Positions 35,056-44,033 of a DNA stretch of 64,000 bases are shown one piece after another. The stretch's first letter is position 1, and the number at the start of each line of letters is the position of its first letter. The position numbers were made by a program, and so were the translations under genes. The notes below the pieces were generated by a model. It searched no databases and was not told the origin of the DNA. It saw only the letters and a program-made list of their open reading frames with translations. This DNA is from Streptococcus australis (lineage in GTDB: Bacteria > Bacillota > Bacilli > Lactobacillales > Streptococcaceae): contig NZ_RJPZ01000001.1 of NCBI RefSeq assembly GCF_003943615.1, forward strand, positions 120,481-184,480. Reading direction: 5' to 3'.

Positions 35056-36267
35056 TTATTGCAACTTTTTCGCAACTTTTTGTCCACCATAGATAGACAG
35101 GGCTGGAAAGAGGCGAGTTGCGACCAGACAGACCAAGAGAAAGGCTGGCCAATGTTGGAAACCAAAGACCTCACACCCAATCAAGATAGGTCCAATCGTC
35201 GTCGAGGTTGCTCCGGCAAAGACTGCTGCATAGCCTAAGGCGGCTACCAGATAAACCGGAAGTCCAAAGAAAGGAGCTAGCCAGACACCCAGACTGGCCC
35301 CGATAGAAAAGAGCGGGGTAACTTCTCCTCCTTTATAGCCTGCCGCAATGGTCGTCACCGTGAAGAGGAGCTTGAGGAGCCAGTCTGCCCCAGTGATCAA
35401 ACTCTTCCCATCAGCTCCTTCAAAACTTTGGGAAATCAGATTGGTCCCCAGTCCCGTGTAGCGACCTGCTCCAATCAGATACAAGAGAATACTCAGGCCG
35501 AGGCCAACCACTCCAATCCGCACATAGGGATTGGCAAAGGTCCTGGTAAAGCTTTGTTTAAAGGTGCCTAGGAGATAGGCAAAGAGCTTGCCAATCAGAC
35601 CAAAGATGACCCCCAAGAGAAGCAACTGCAAGAAGACTTGTGGGGATAGGGAGAGTTTGGCAGAAATGACTTGAGTAAACTTTTCTAGTCCCAAGGTGTG
35701 AGAAGTCCAACTAGCAACAAAGGCTGCAATGGCCGCAGGATAAAGAGACCGCCACTCCAGTCTCCCAACCACTAGGACCTCCATGGCAAAGAAGATAGCA
35801 GCTAGAGGCGTCTGAAAGAGTCCCCCGAAGCCGGCAGCCATCCCAGTGACCAAATAAATCCGTGAAGCGTGAGGGCCAAGCCAGTCTCTTCGAAGAGCAT
35901 GGGCCACCGTTCCCCCAAGCTGGACCGCCACTCCTTCTCGACCAGCAGATCCACCAAAGAGATGGGTCAACCAGGTAGAAAGGATGGTCAAGGGAATCAA
36001 GCGTTTGGGAATGGCTTTCTCCCTTCCCTCTCCTACTTCAAAGAGGAGCTCCATCCCTTTTTGACTCTTACCTCCATAGGTGCGATTGAGATAGGTGATC
36101 AAGATACCGGCTAGAGGCAGAAAGGGTAAGAGATAGAGAAGGTAATCCGTACGAACTTCTCCAATCCCAATCAAGACACGCCCAAAGAGGGTATCTATCA
36201 CCCCAACAACTGCTCCAATAATAAGAGCATCTAGCGTATAAACTAAAGTTCTTTTAATCATCGTCAT
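35056..36267 (-). CDS. CLC-F type fluoride/proton antiporter (EriC-like)
   Basis: A 403-residue CLC protein with about ten membrane helices. It has FGGSAGREGVAVQLGG (about 87-102) in place of GKEGP, GMAAGFGGLFQTPLAAI, and GYKGGEVTPLFSIGA. These are features of the fluoride-exporting CLC-F clade; the clade assignment is from memory of the motifs. The start was placed at the ATG with GAAGGTG six bases upstream; an earlier ATG at 36288 would overlap the chorismate mutase gene. No fluoride riboswitch is visible nearby. Confidence 0.75.
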   Translation of the reverse strand: MTMIKRTLVYTLDALIIGAVVGVIDTLFGRVLIGIGEVRTDYLLYLLPFLPLAGILITYLNRTYGGKSQKGMELLFEVGEGREKAIPKRLIPLTILSTWLTHLFGGSAGREGVAVQLGGTVAHALRRDWLGPHASRIYLVTGMAAGFGGLFQTPLAAIFFAMEVLVVGRLEWRSLYPAAIAAFVASWTSHTLGLEKFTQVISAKLSLSPQVFLQLLLLGVIFGLIGKLFAYLLGTFKQSFTRTFANPYVRIGVVGLGLSILLYLIGAGRYTGLGTNLISQSFEGADGKSLITGADWLLKLLFTVTTIAAGYKGGEVTPLFSIGASLGVWLAPFFGLPVYLVAALGYAAVFAGATSTTIGPILIGCEVFGFQHWPAFLLVCLVATRLFPALSIYGGQKVAKKLQ

Positions 36268-36268
36268 C

Positions 36269-36550
36269 TCAAGCACCTTCGTCCCCATCTAATTGATCGG
36301 CCTGGTAGCCTCTGGAGCGCTTCATTAAGTCCCGATAAGTCGCAAGGATGGTCTCTTCATAGCGCTTGTCCTGCACCAAGCCAGCGACATTGGCTAAGAC
36401 CTCATCTTCTCTAGCCCGATCCAAGATAGGATTTTGATGAGTTTCTTTGTACCGAATGATATCTTCTACACAGTGCATCCGGCGTTCCAATAAATGGACC
36501 AATTCTTTATCAATACTATCAATCTCTTGGCGAATATTCTCTAATTCCAT
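36269..36550 (-). CDS. Chorismate mutase (AroQ type)
   Basis: A 93-residue helical protein. ELENIRQEIDSIDKELVHLL and the pattern RR...V..I..YK..H..PILD.ARE carry the conserved Arg/Lys residues of AroQ chorismate mutases, which turn chorismate to prephenate for Phe and Tyr. The start has GAGGAG six bases upstream. It abuts the CLC-F gene, so the two are co-transcribed; this odd pair recurs in streptococci. Confidence 0.88.
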   Translation of the reverse strand: MELENIRQEIDSIDKELVHLLERRMHCVEDIIRYKETHQNPILDRAREDEVLANVAGLVQDKRYEETILATYRDLMKRSRGYQADQLDGDEGA

Positions 36551-36636
36551 ACTGGTCTCCTCACTTTTTGCTACCCATTTTATCAAAAATCGTGCTATCT
36601 TACTAGCCCTATCCAGCTATTGAACATTTTCAACCA

Positions 36637-36672
36637 CAAAAAAAGTGCCTGCAACATGCAAACACCTTTCTT
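36637..36672 (-). terminator. Terminator after flavodoxin
   Basis: AAAGGTGTTTGC with GCAGGCACTTT (one bulge, G-U pairs) followed by seven U on the minus strand. Confidence 0.65.
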
Positions 36673-36681
36673 AGCTATGGT

Positions 36682-37125
36682 TTAGCCTACTTTTGCTACG
36701 ACTTCTTCTGCAAAAGCTTCTAATTTTTCAATATCTTCATCTTCAGCTGACAAGTCTACCTTGACGCACTCAGAACCTTTAACCGCACCAGTTGCTGCAA
36801 AGACACGATCAAAGTCATCGACTGCCTTACAGAACTCGTCGTAGAAGGTATCACCCGATCCAACAACACCGTAGATCTTACCATTCAAGTCAAGACCAGC
36901 TAAGTCTTCATAAAAATCTACGATTTCGTCAGGAAGCTCACCATCACCGTAGGTATAGGTCGCTACGACTGCAATATCAGCTTCAAGAAAGTCCTCTGCG
37001 TCTACTGTTGTACATTCGTCGACTTCTACTTCGACACCAAGATCACGAAACTTATCTGCTACGATATCAGCAATCTCTTCTGTATTTCCTGTCATACTTG
37101 CAAAAACAATCTTTGCTAATGTCAT
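36682..37125 (-). CDS. Flavodoxin
   Basis: A 147-residue, strongly acidic FMN protein. The phosphate loop ASMTGNTEEIA (about 9-19) and the ring-binding loops TYTYGDGELPDE and GSGDTFYDEF are typical of short-chain flavodoxins. It acts as a low-potential electron carrier. The start was set at MTLAKIVF with GGAGGG four bases upstream. Confidence 0.95.
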   Translation of the reverse strand: MTLAKIVFASMTGNTEEIADIVADKFRDLGVEVEVDECTTVDAEDFLEADIAVVATYTYGDGELPDEIVDFYEDLAGLDLNGKIYGVVGSGDTFYDEFCKAVDDFDRVFAATGAVKGSECVKVDLSAEDEDIEKLEAFAEEVVAKVG

Positions 37126-37302
37126 AATTCCCTCCAAATAATAATCTTATGACATTATACCACTTTCGTGCGCATTTTGCATAGGGAAGCACTGGGAGCC
37201 TGGCATTGTTCGGAAATTCTTCACCAGAGGGCTAGATGATCTTTTTCTTTTCCAAACGCCCGCCTTATGCTAAAATTAAATGAGAACTAAATGAGGTACT
37301 AT

Positions 37303-38241
37303 ATGCAGATTACACAGGACATTATAGAGAAAATCAACCAATACGATACCATTATCCTTCACCGTCATATGAATCCCGATCCGGATGCGATCGGAAGCCA
37401 GGTCGGTCTGAAAGAAATCATCCAGACCAACTTCCCAGAAAAAAGAGTCCTAGCTACTGGCTTTAACGAGCCGACTCTTGCTTGGATGGCTAACATGGAT
37501 ACTGTCACAGATGAGGACTATGCCGGTGCCCTGGTCATTGTCTGCGATACAGCCAACACCCCTCGCATCGATGACAAACGCCACACAAGCGGCGATTTTC
37601 TGATCAAGATTGACCACCATCCAAACGATGATGCCTATGGTGATCTCCTCTGGGTAGACACAGACTCGAGCTCTACGAGTGAACTCATTACCCTCTTGGC
37701 TCTTGAACAAAAGCTTGAGATTAGTCCAGAAGCAGCCCGTCTCCTCTATGCAGGTATTGTCGGAGATACTGGACGCTTCCTCTACCCTTCGACGACGAGC
37801 CGGACTTTCGAGATGGTTGCCCACCTTCGTAGCTTTGACTTTGACTTTGCAGGACTTTCTCGTCAGATGGATAGCATGAGCTCTAAGATTGCCAAGCTTC
37901 AAGGCTATGTCTATGACAATCTCGAAATCGATGAAAATGGAGCTAGTCGCGTGACCCTTACCCAAGAGCTACTCAGACACTACCAAATCACAGATGCCGA
38001 GACTGCTGCGATTGTCTCAGCACCTGGTCGGATCGAAGACGTTAGTGTTTGGGCCATCTTTGTCGAGCAAGCCGATGGCCACTACCGCGTCCGTATGCGA
38101 AGTAAGGCTCTGGTGATCAACGAGATTGCCAAACGCCACGATGGTGGAGGCCACCCACTCGCAAGTGGAGCCAACTCTTATTCCTTAGAAGAGAACGAGC
38201 AAATCTATCGGGAACTACAGGAAGTTGCCAAGACAAAATAG
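37303..38241 (+). CDS. pde2: DHH-family phosphodiesterase (Pde2/NrnA-like)
   Basis: A 312-residue, two-domain protein. HRHMNPDPDAIGS (about 19-31), VIVCDTANTPRID, KIDHHPND and GDTGR supply the metal ligands, and GGGHPLASGA is the DHHA1 substrate site. It is very like pneumococcal Pde2, which degrades pApA to AMP and so completes c-di-AMP breakdown; NrnA-like cleavage of short oligonucleotides is also possible. The start was set at MQITQDI with GAGG seven bases upstream. It is monocistronic with a terminator. Confidence 0.92.
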   Translation: MQITQDIIEKINQYDTIILHRHMNPDPDAIGSQVGLKEIIQTNFPEKRVLATGFNEPTLAWMANMDTVTDEDYAGALVIVCDTANTPRIDDKRHTSGDFLIKIDHHPNDDAYGDLLWVDTDSSSTSELITLLALEQKLEISPEAARLLYAGIVGDTGRFLYPSTTSRTFEMVAHLRSFDFDFAGLSRQMDSMSSKIAKLQGYVYDNLEIDENGASRVTLTQELLRHYQITDAETAAIVSAPGRIEDVSVWAIFVEQADGHYRVRMRSKALVINEIAKRHDGGGHPLASGANSYSLEENEQIYRELQEVAKTK

Positions 38242-38266
38242 ATGTTCATGAAGAATCAAATACACA

Positions 38267-38303
38267 GGTCAGTCGTTTCTAGTGGAGACGATTGGCCTTT
38301 TTT
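38267..38303 (+). terminator. Terminator after pde2
   Basis: A 13-bp stem (38267-38279 with 38285-38297, G-U pairs included) followed by six T. Confidence 0.85.
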
Positions 38304-38370
38304 ATTTTAAACAAAAACGAATGAATGTTAATAAAATTTAGAAAAATGTGAACGATTTCTTAAATTTCCA

Positions 38371-38399
38371 TTCCAGTTTGAGCTTATTTATGCTATAAT
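38371..38399 (+). promoter_or_regulatory. Promoter of the Gln/Gly/Pro-repeat protein gene
   Basis: TTCCAG (38371-38376) and TATAAT (38394-38399) preceded by TGC, 17-bp spacing. AAAGGAG lies before the ATG at 38423. Confidence 0.7.
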
Positions 38400-38422
38400 A
38401 ATCACAAAAAAGGAGACGTTTT

Positions 38423-39415
38423 ATGCATAAACATCGTATTTTTATCATTGTCGCAGCAGCTCTTACTGCCATTTCTACCTTTTTGCCGTGGAGTACACTT
38501 AATGGTGGATCCTTCGGAAGTTATTCTTTCAGTGGAATTCGAGGTGAATTTGGATGGGTCATCGTTGTCCTAGCTATTGGTGCCATCGTTCTAGCTTGCC
38601 TTCCAAACATTGCTCCACCAATGAACAAGAATTTTTCCATTGGTGTCATTGCTATCGGTATTCTTGAAAGCTTAATTACGATCATCACTATGTTTAGAGT
38701 TTTGGGTGCTTCATCTGAATTCGGTGATGGCTTTTCTATTGGTTTTGGTTTGATTATTGCAGTCATTGCAAGTATTGCTCTTGTTGTCACAGGACTTCTT
38801 GCGATGTCTGGTGGTAAAATCACTAAAGGGACATTCCAAGAACTTGCATCAACAAGTAGAGGATTCGCACAGTCTGTTGCATCATCTGTCCAATCACCAC
38901 AACAACCAGGTCAACCTGGTCAACAACAATGGCAACAACCACAACAAGGGTTTGGTCAGCCTGCCCCAGGACAAGGATTCCAACAAGCGCCTCAACAAAG
39001 ATTTGGTCAACCTGCTCCAGGACAAGGGTTCCAACAAGCACCTCAACAAGGGTTTGGTCAACCTGGTCAACAACAATGGCAACAACCGCAACAAGGGTTT
39101 GGTCAGCCTGCCCCAGGACAAGGGTTCCAACAAGCACCTCAACAAGGATTTGGTCAGCCTGCTCCAGGACAAGGGTTCCAACAAGCACCTCAACAAGGAT
39201 TTGGTCAGCCTGCTCCAGGACAAGGGTTCCAACAAGCACCTCAACAAGGGTTTGGTCAACCTGATCAACAACAATGGCAACAAGGGTTTGGTCAACCTGC
39301 CCCAGGACAAGGGTTCCAACAAGCGCCTCAACAGCCTCAACAAGCTTGGCAACCTCAAGAGCAACAGCAACCTCAACAACCAGAACAGCCAACTACTGAA
39401 CCTGGTCAAGAATAA
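38423..39415 (+). CDS. Membrane protein with Gln/Gly/Pro-rich tandem repeats
   Basis: A 330-residue protein. The first 135 residues have four membrane segments (about 7-24, 43-62, 72-92, 105-127). From about 155 on the chain is low complexity, built from repeats of a 17-residue unit, GFGQPAPGQGFQQAPQQ, and a variant with GQQQWQQPQQ, ending EQPTTEPGQE. The repeat tail is expected to be disordered and cytoplasmic or extracellular depending on topology. No sorting signal is present. A related tail motif (GFGQPAPGQ) occurs in the protein encoded at 42.6-43.9 kb. Confidence 0.8.
   Translation: MHKHRIFIIVAAALTAISTFLPWSTLNGGSFGSYSFSGIRGEFGWVIVVLAIGAIVLACLPNIAPPMNKNFSIGVIAIGILESLITIITMFRVLGASSEFGDGFSIGFGLIIAVIASIALVVTGLLAMSGGKITKGTFQELASTSRGFAQSVASSVQSPQQPGQPGQQQWQQPQQGFGQPAPGQGFQQAPQQRFGQPAPGQGFQQAPQQGFGQPGQQQWQQPQQGFGQPAPGQGFQQAPQQGFGQPAPGQGFQQAPQQGFGQPAPGQGFQQAPQQGFGQPDQQQWQQGFGQPAPGQGFQQAPQQPQQAWQPQEQQQPQQPEQPTTEPGQE
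38899..39405 (+). repeat. In-gene tandem repeat (51-bp unit)
   Basis: Five or more near-identical 51-bp units and partial units encode the Gln/Gly/Pro repeats. Long stretches are identical between units, so the length is likely to vary between strains. Confidence 0.85.
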
Positions 39416-39471
39416 AAAGATTTCTATTGATCTTACATGTCCAACATTTCTTTACTGGGACTGTTAGGCAG

Positions 39472-39516
39472 AGTGGGAAAAGCTTGTCTGATAGGATGAG
39501 CTTCTCCCACTTTTTT
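39472..39516 (+). terminator. Terminator after the repeat protein gene
   Basis: AGTGGGA..AGCT paired with AGCTTCTCCCACT, followed by seven T. Confidence 0.8.
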
Positions 39517-39637
39517 CTTAATAAAAATGCGAAAAATTTGGTAAAAATCCTTGCCAAACTCTTTTGTTTTTGATAAACTAACTTAGTAACAATCTATGGC
39601 TCGGAAAGAGACCATGGCAGAAAGGAATTATTGCAAA

Positions 39638-39880
39638 ATGAAAAAAGATATCCATCCAGAATATCGCCCTGTTGTCTTCATGGACACTACTACTGGTTAT
39701 AAGTTCCTTAGTGGTTCAACTAAGTACTCTAACGAGACTGTTGAATTCGAAGGTGAAACTTACCCATTGATCCGTGTTGAAATTTCATCAGACTCACACC
39801 CATTCTACACTGGACGTCAAAAGTTCACTCAAGCAGATGGACGTGTGGATCGTTTCAACAAAAAATACGGTCTCAAATAA
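39638..39880 (+). CDS. rpmE2: 50S ribosomal protein L31, type B
   Basis: L31, 80 residues, starting [17 protein letters not shown] with SDSHPFYTG and FNKKYGLK. It lacks the CXXC pairs, so it is the zinc-independent type B form. The start was set by the family; AAAGG is about 12 bases upstream, a loose spacing. It is monocistronic with its own terminator. Confidence 0.96.
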   Translation: MKKDIHPEYRPVVFMDTTTGYKFLSGSTKYSNETVEFEGETYPLIRVEISSDSHPFYTGRQKFTQADGRVDRFNKKYGLK

Positions 39881-39890
39881 GAAACCCATC

Positions 39891-39921
39891 AAAACCACTT
39901 CCACTTGGCAGTGGTTTTTTC
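39891..39921 (+). terminator. rpmE2 terminator
   Basis: AAAACCACT/AGTGGTTTT stem then T-rich sequence, just after the stop. Confidence 0.85.
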
Positions 39922-39943
39922 TTGTCCTGTCCAGCACAAAAAT

Positions 39944-39974
39944 ACCGCTCCTTCAGATTTCCTGAAAGAGCGGT
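39944..39974 (-). terminator. Terminator after ldcB
   Basis: A 13-bp stem between 39944-39956 and 39962-39974 (one mismatch), followed by ATTTTTG on the minus strand. Confidence 0.75.
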
Positions 39975-39981
39975 TTTCTTG

Positions 39982-40755
39982 TTATTCGTAGTCGCCACCA
40001 GTAAAGTTGAAGTATTCTTCTAAGCTTTTTCCTGAGGCTGCGACATCTTTTGCATCTTCTCCGATATAGCGAAGGTGCCAGCTTTCAGGCATGTAGCCTG
40101 TGATCGCTTCTTTCCCTTCTTGATAGCGGACGATAAAGCCATACTTGGCAGCGTTCTTAAGCAACCATTTGCTTGCGCCTGATTCTTGAACGAGATTGCC
40201 ACTGGTATCGATGAGGTCAAATGCTAGACCTGTCTGGTGCTCACTATAGCCAGGACGAGCTGAGTAGCGATCTGCCGCTGCTGCCCCATCTTGATTGACA
40301 TAGCTTTGGTAGAGATCAACCTGGGTCTCATAACTGCGGAAACCACTGTACTGATCACTGATAGCATAGCCTTCTGCCTGCATAGCCGCAATCAACTCAT
40401 GCAAGGCCGCAACAGCTGTCGGATCCTCACCTGGATTGTAGTCTGCAGCTAAGGGGTAGTGCTTGTTGGCGATGACGATATCTCCAGATTTTCCTTGGAC
40501 ACTATAATAAGAACCATTGAAGGAAACACCTTGGTCCACGGTGACTTCGCCTGCCTTCTTCCTTGACTTATCGCTATCGTTAGACGATGTTGCTTCAGAA
40601 GCACTGGTTTCTTTTCCGGCTGATGACTGTGCGACTTGCTTACTGGAAGCAGGCTCTTTTTGCGTTGAGCTCTTTGATTCCTTCTGTTGGCCACAAGCGC
40701 CTAGGCTCAAAAGAACAAGGCCAGCAAGCGTCCATTTTGTCATGCTTAATTTCAT
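39982..40755 (-). CDS. ldcB: D,D/L,D-carboxypeptidase lipoprotein (VanY family)
   Basis: A 257-residue lipoprotein. Signal peptide with lipobox LGAC (Cys about 21), a Ser/Thr/Lys-rich linker, and a VanY zinc peptidase domain with SGFRSYETQ, SARPGYSEHQTGLAFDL and ESWHLRYIG (His, Asp, His ligands). It trims peptidoglycan stem peptides, as LdcB/DacB does in pneumococcus. Of two adjacent ATGs the second has the better spacing to AGGAGG. It follows the TcaA-like gene by about 10 bp. Confidence 0.9.
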   Translation of the reverse strand: MKLSMTKWTLAGLVLLSLGACGQQKESKSSTQKEPASSKQVAQSSAGKETSASEATSSNDSDKSRKKAGEVTVDQGVSFNGSYYSVQGKSGDIVIANKHYPLAADYNPGEDPTAVAALHELIAAMQAEGYAISDQYSGFRSYETQVDLYQSYVNQDGAAAADRYSARPGYSEHQTGLAFDLIDTSGNLVQESGASKWLLKNAAKYGFIVRYQEGKEAITGYMPESWHLRYIGEDAKDVAASGKSLEEYFNFTGGDYE

Positions 40756-40765
40756 CATAATCCTC

Positions 40766-42556
40766 CTAATTACCAGCTGTGACCGCAATAGCCGTAATCA
40801 CGTAAGTATCCCCTACTGGTTTTAGGGTATAGGTCTTGTCCTTGCTACTCTGGCTATCTTTTCGGCTGGTCACATAATGTACAGTATATTCTTCGTGGGT
40901 TTTCACGATCACCATTCCGTTCTCTTCGGTAACGCTAAGAACGTTGAAAACACCTGGTGTATAGTAGTCGATTTCAGCCTTCTTGACTCCACCACCTGTT
41001 GTCCACTCCACCATTTCCTTGTAGGCGTCACTTGACGTGTCATAGTACTTAGAGTAGGTGTTGGATCTACTTGAGACAGAGGAGAAGACTTCTGTCCGGT
41101 AGTCTTGGAGGAAGGAGGTTACAGAGGTTTTCTTCTCTTCAGCCTTCTTGGCTTCTTCTTCCTTGGCTTTACGAGCTGTTTCTGCATCTTTCAATCGTTT
41201 GGTCACATCCTTAGAAAGCTTCAAAGTGATGACTTCATCGTCATCAGGAGTTTCACCGATTGTGACTTTAGCCTTATCAGTTGTATAGCTCTCACCATTA
41301 ACATTAAAGACTGCATGAACTTCAATTTCTTGATGGGCTACTACATCGACTTCAAATAAGGTACTTGTGCCGACTTCCTTGCCATTCACTGCTACCTTGA
41401 TATCAGTTGGATTGCTTACTTCCTCTGGGAATTCAATTTCAAGAAGACGTTTTTCAGAATTGAAGGTCAAGTTCAGCTTGTTCTTAGAAGCCTGAACTGG
41501 ATCTAACTTGACCTCACTGGAGATTTTTCCAACTTCGGTCTTACCATCTAGTTGCATGTCTCGTGGCGCAAAGTGAACCTTTCCAAGTTTGGTTGTTTGG
41601 TTCTTTTTGAGCACTGTCGACTCTTTTTCGCTGGTCTTAAGCTTGGCATCATCCAGATTGGTAATCGCTGTGACTTCAAGTGGATAGGTCGCGATGCGGT
41701 ATTCTTGAAAGATACCGAATTTCTTATCCGCCTTCTCAATTCCAATCAGTAGATTCTGATTTTTGTCCTTGACGATCCCTGTTTTTGAAGACTGAGCGAT
41801 ATGATCTAATTCGTAGATGACATCGATCTTCTGAGCAGTCATATAGTCTAGCAAGCCTTGAGCTTCTTCCTTGGTCCACTTATCCTTGTCAGTAGAAAGA
41901 ATGCTCGCCACTTCTCGGTAATCCTTTTGTTCAATGGCTGTGACCAATTTATCCACTGTCACCTGTGGGCCTGTAGTTGATGAGAAGTAATAGCCTAGAC
42001 CAGACAAGGCCAAGACCAACAAAGCCAACATACTGAAGAAGAAGACTTTCTTTTTCTTGCCTTTTTTCTCTTTTTTGACTTTCTTTTCTTTCTTTTTCTT
42101 GCCTTTCTTGACAGCTTCTTCTTGCTCTGGAGCCTCTGCTGGCGCTAGAGCTTCAACTGGCTGGGACAAGTTTTCTGGGGTCTCTGATGGATTCTCCACT
42201 GGTGCGAAGACCTGCGTTGTCTGATTGGTCTCTTCCAAGTTAATCGTCGGAGCAGGTGCTTCTACGATTTCAAAGTTCTGACTTCGAGCAGATTCAATCT
42301 CTTCTGGAAGCGGGCAACGTCCATAGAGGGCGATGAAGCGCTCTTCCCAAGCAAGTTGAAGAGGATTTACAACCGCTTCTACTGGCCCCTGTCCTCCTAA
42401 AGCTGACGCTTCTGAAGCCACTTGGTCGATCGCTACTCCAGCAATCGATTTGATTGCCTTAAAATCAAAGCCGGAATCTCTTCCGGCAATGAATTCTTCA
42501 GGAGTAGGTTTGCGACCGATTACTTTTTCAAATAATTCTACCCATTTTTTGTTCAT
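40766..42556 (-). CDS. TcaA-like membrane-anchored envelope protein
   Basis: A 596-residue protein. The N-terminal cytoplasmic part has two copies of a W..LFE...GR.P..EE motif (near 5-30 and 68-90), then an acidic linker, a Lys-rich stretch, one membrane helix (about 173-190) and a large extracellular region. The C-terminal 110 residues (FLQDYRTEVFSSV, YTPGVFNVLSVTEENG) fit the TcaA NTF2-like domain, and a helical Ala/Lys/Glu segment precedes it. It sits upstream of ldcB, consistent with an envelope role. Confidence 0.75.
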   Translation of the reverse strand: MNKKWVELFEKVIGRKPTPEEFIAGRDSGFDFKAIKSIAGVAIDQVASEASALGGQGPVEAVVNPLQLAWEERFIALYGRCPLPEEIESARSQNFEIVEAPAPTINLEETNQTTQVFAPVENPSETPENLSQPVEALAPAEAPEQEEAVKKGKKKKEKKVKKEKKGKKKKVFFFSMLALLVLALSGLGYYFSSTTGPQVTVDKLVTAIEQKDYREVASILSTDKDKWTKEEAQGLLDYMTAQKIDVIYELDHIAQSSKTGIVKDKNQNLLIGIEKADKKFGIFQEYRIATYPLEVTAITNLDDAKLKTSEKESTVLKKNQTTKLGKVHFAPRDMQLDGKTEVGKISSEVKLDPVQASKNKLNLTFNSEKRLLEIEFPEEVSNPTDIKVAVNGKEVGTSTLFEVDVVAHQEIEVHAVFNVNGESYTTDKAKVTIGETPDDDEVITLKLSKDVTKRLKDAETARKAKEEEAKKAEEKKTSVTSFLQDYRTEVFSSVSSRSNTYSKYYDTSSDAYKEMVEWTTGGGVKKAEIDYYTPGVFNVLSVTEENGMVIVKTHEEYTVHYVTSRKDSQSSKDKTYTLKPVGDTYVITAIAVTAGN

Positions 42557-42636
42557 CGGTATGTTCTCCTAAAACCTAAAATATTTTCATCCGATATGTA
42601 TATGAACAAGATTTTTATGACAAGGTTCCTATCTAA

Positions 42637-43935
42637 TTAGAAGAAGGAAGCGATATAGACGGATACTTGTTCTAAAATACGTCTGTCAATGATGCCAACA
42701 ATTGTGAAGATGACTAGAATGACTGCTGAAGAAGCAAGGAGCAACAAGAATTTGTCAGCCTTGAATTTTGTTCTGTTCAAACCTTGGTAAACAGTATAGA
42801 GCAAGCCCAAGAAATAGAGAACGAAGATTAACGATCGAAGGAAGATAAATCCTTCAAAATACTTGACTAGAGAAAAAATCAAGACAAGGAGGGATGCTGG
42901 CAAGGCGTAGATAGACAAGCGAGCAAACTCATCGAATGAACGTTTGTATGTGTATTCTTTATCTTGCAAGACAAGGTTACGAACCAAGAAACCAGTTAAT
43001 TGAGTAGCATAAATTGTAAAGAAAGTTACAATGACAATCAATAGGTAAGCTGTAAATCCAACTTCAGCGTAAGGGAAGGCACTCGCCACGAAGAAAAGTG
43101 AGAGGCTAAGGATAAATGCAGTCAAGACATAATGAAGGATACCATTCAATACTCTTGGTTGATTTTCTACTGTTGGACGAACCAAAGCAGAAACGAACCA
43201 TGACAAGAATCCTTTCATTGCTTGGCCAAAGGCATTTGGTTGGGCAGGTTGTGCATAATAAGCTTGACCTGGTTGAGGTTGTCCTGGATAAGGTGCTTGC
43301 TGGAAGCCTTGACCTGGAGCTTGACCCGGAGCCGGTTGACCAAATCCTGGTTGCGGCTGTTGTTGAGGTGCTTGCTGGAAGCTATTTGGTTGAGCACCAA
43401 ATGCTGGTCCTTCTGGCGCAGCAGTGTATTGTGGCGCTTCTTGTACTGGTGCTTCTGGAGCAGTAGCGAACTGTGGTGCTTCTTGTACTGGTGCTTCTGG
43501 AGTAGCAGCAAATTGTGGCGCTTCTTGGACTGGCGCTTCTGGCGCAGCAGCAAATTGAGGTGCTTCTTATACTGGTACCTCTGGCGCAGCAGCAAATTGT
43601 GGCGTTTCTTGTGCTGGCGCTTCTGGAGCAGCTGTGAATTGTGGCGCTTCTTGTACTGGTGCTTCTGGAGCAGCAGCAAATTGTGGCGCTTCTTGAACTG
43701 GTGCTTCTGGAGCAGTAGCAAATTGTGAAGCCGCTTCTTCTGGTGCTACTGGAGCAGCGACGAATCCAGCGCTTGCTTGGTCTGGAGCTACTGGAGCACC
43801 TACAAATTGTGAAGCTTCTTGAGCTGCCTGTTCTTCTTGGAACTCACCTGCAGCCAATGCTTGTGCGATCTCTGCTTCAGTTGCTGAACGACCGTTCACA
43901 GCTTCAAAGTAATCAAGCCAATCCTGTTTGATCAT
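42637..43935 (-). pseudogene. Repeat-tail membrane protein interrupted by a stop codon
   Basis: One frame runs from MIKQDWLDYFEAVNGRSATE (43935) through about ten degenerate APEAPVQEAPQFA units, a GFGQPAPGQ segment and five membrane segments to 42637. It is broken by TAA at 43567-43569. The matching codon in the other repeats is CAA (Gln), so this is a C-to-T nonsense change. The N-terminal W..YFE...GR motif matches that of the 40.8-42.6 kb TcaA-like protein. The C-terminal half could still be translated from an internal ATG at 43218. Function unknown, possibly DUF6574. Confidence 0.75.
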
Positions 43936-44033
43936 AAAATAATCTCCTTATAAAATAAAATACAGATATATTATATAAAAATTTTAGCTATAATTCAATA
44001 TTCTACAGGAATCAACTGTCTAGAGCATCCCAT

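Noticed and set aside
37126..37302. Fluoride riboswitch controlling the CLC-F gene
   Set aside because: No crcB-motif pattern here or before the CLC-F, chorismate mutase or flavodoxin genes.
38899..39405. Possible CRISPR array
   Set aside because: Units are head-to-tail coding repeats without unique spacers.
38757..39467. Long overlapping ORFs on both strands of the Gln/Gly/Pro repeat gene
   Set aside because: They are by-products of the 51-bp tandem repeat, which keeps several frames open at once; only the frame with promoter and ribosome binding site at 38423 is supported.
43222..43728. 168-codon plus-strand ORF opposite the repeat protein
   Set aside because: Shadow frame of the APEAPVQEAPQ repeats; no start signals.
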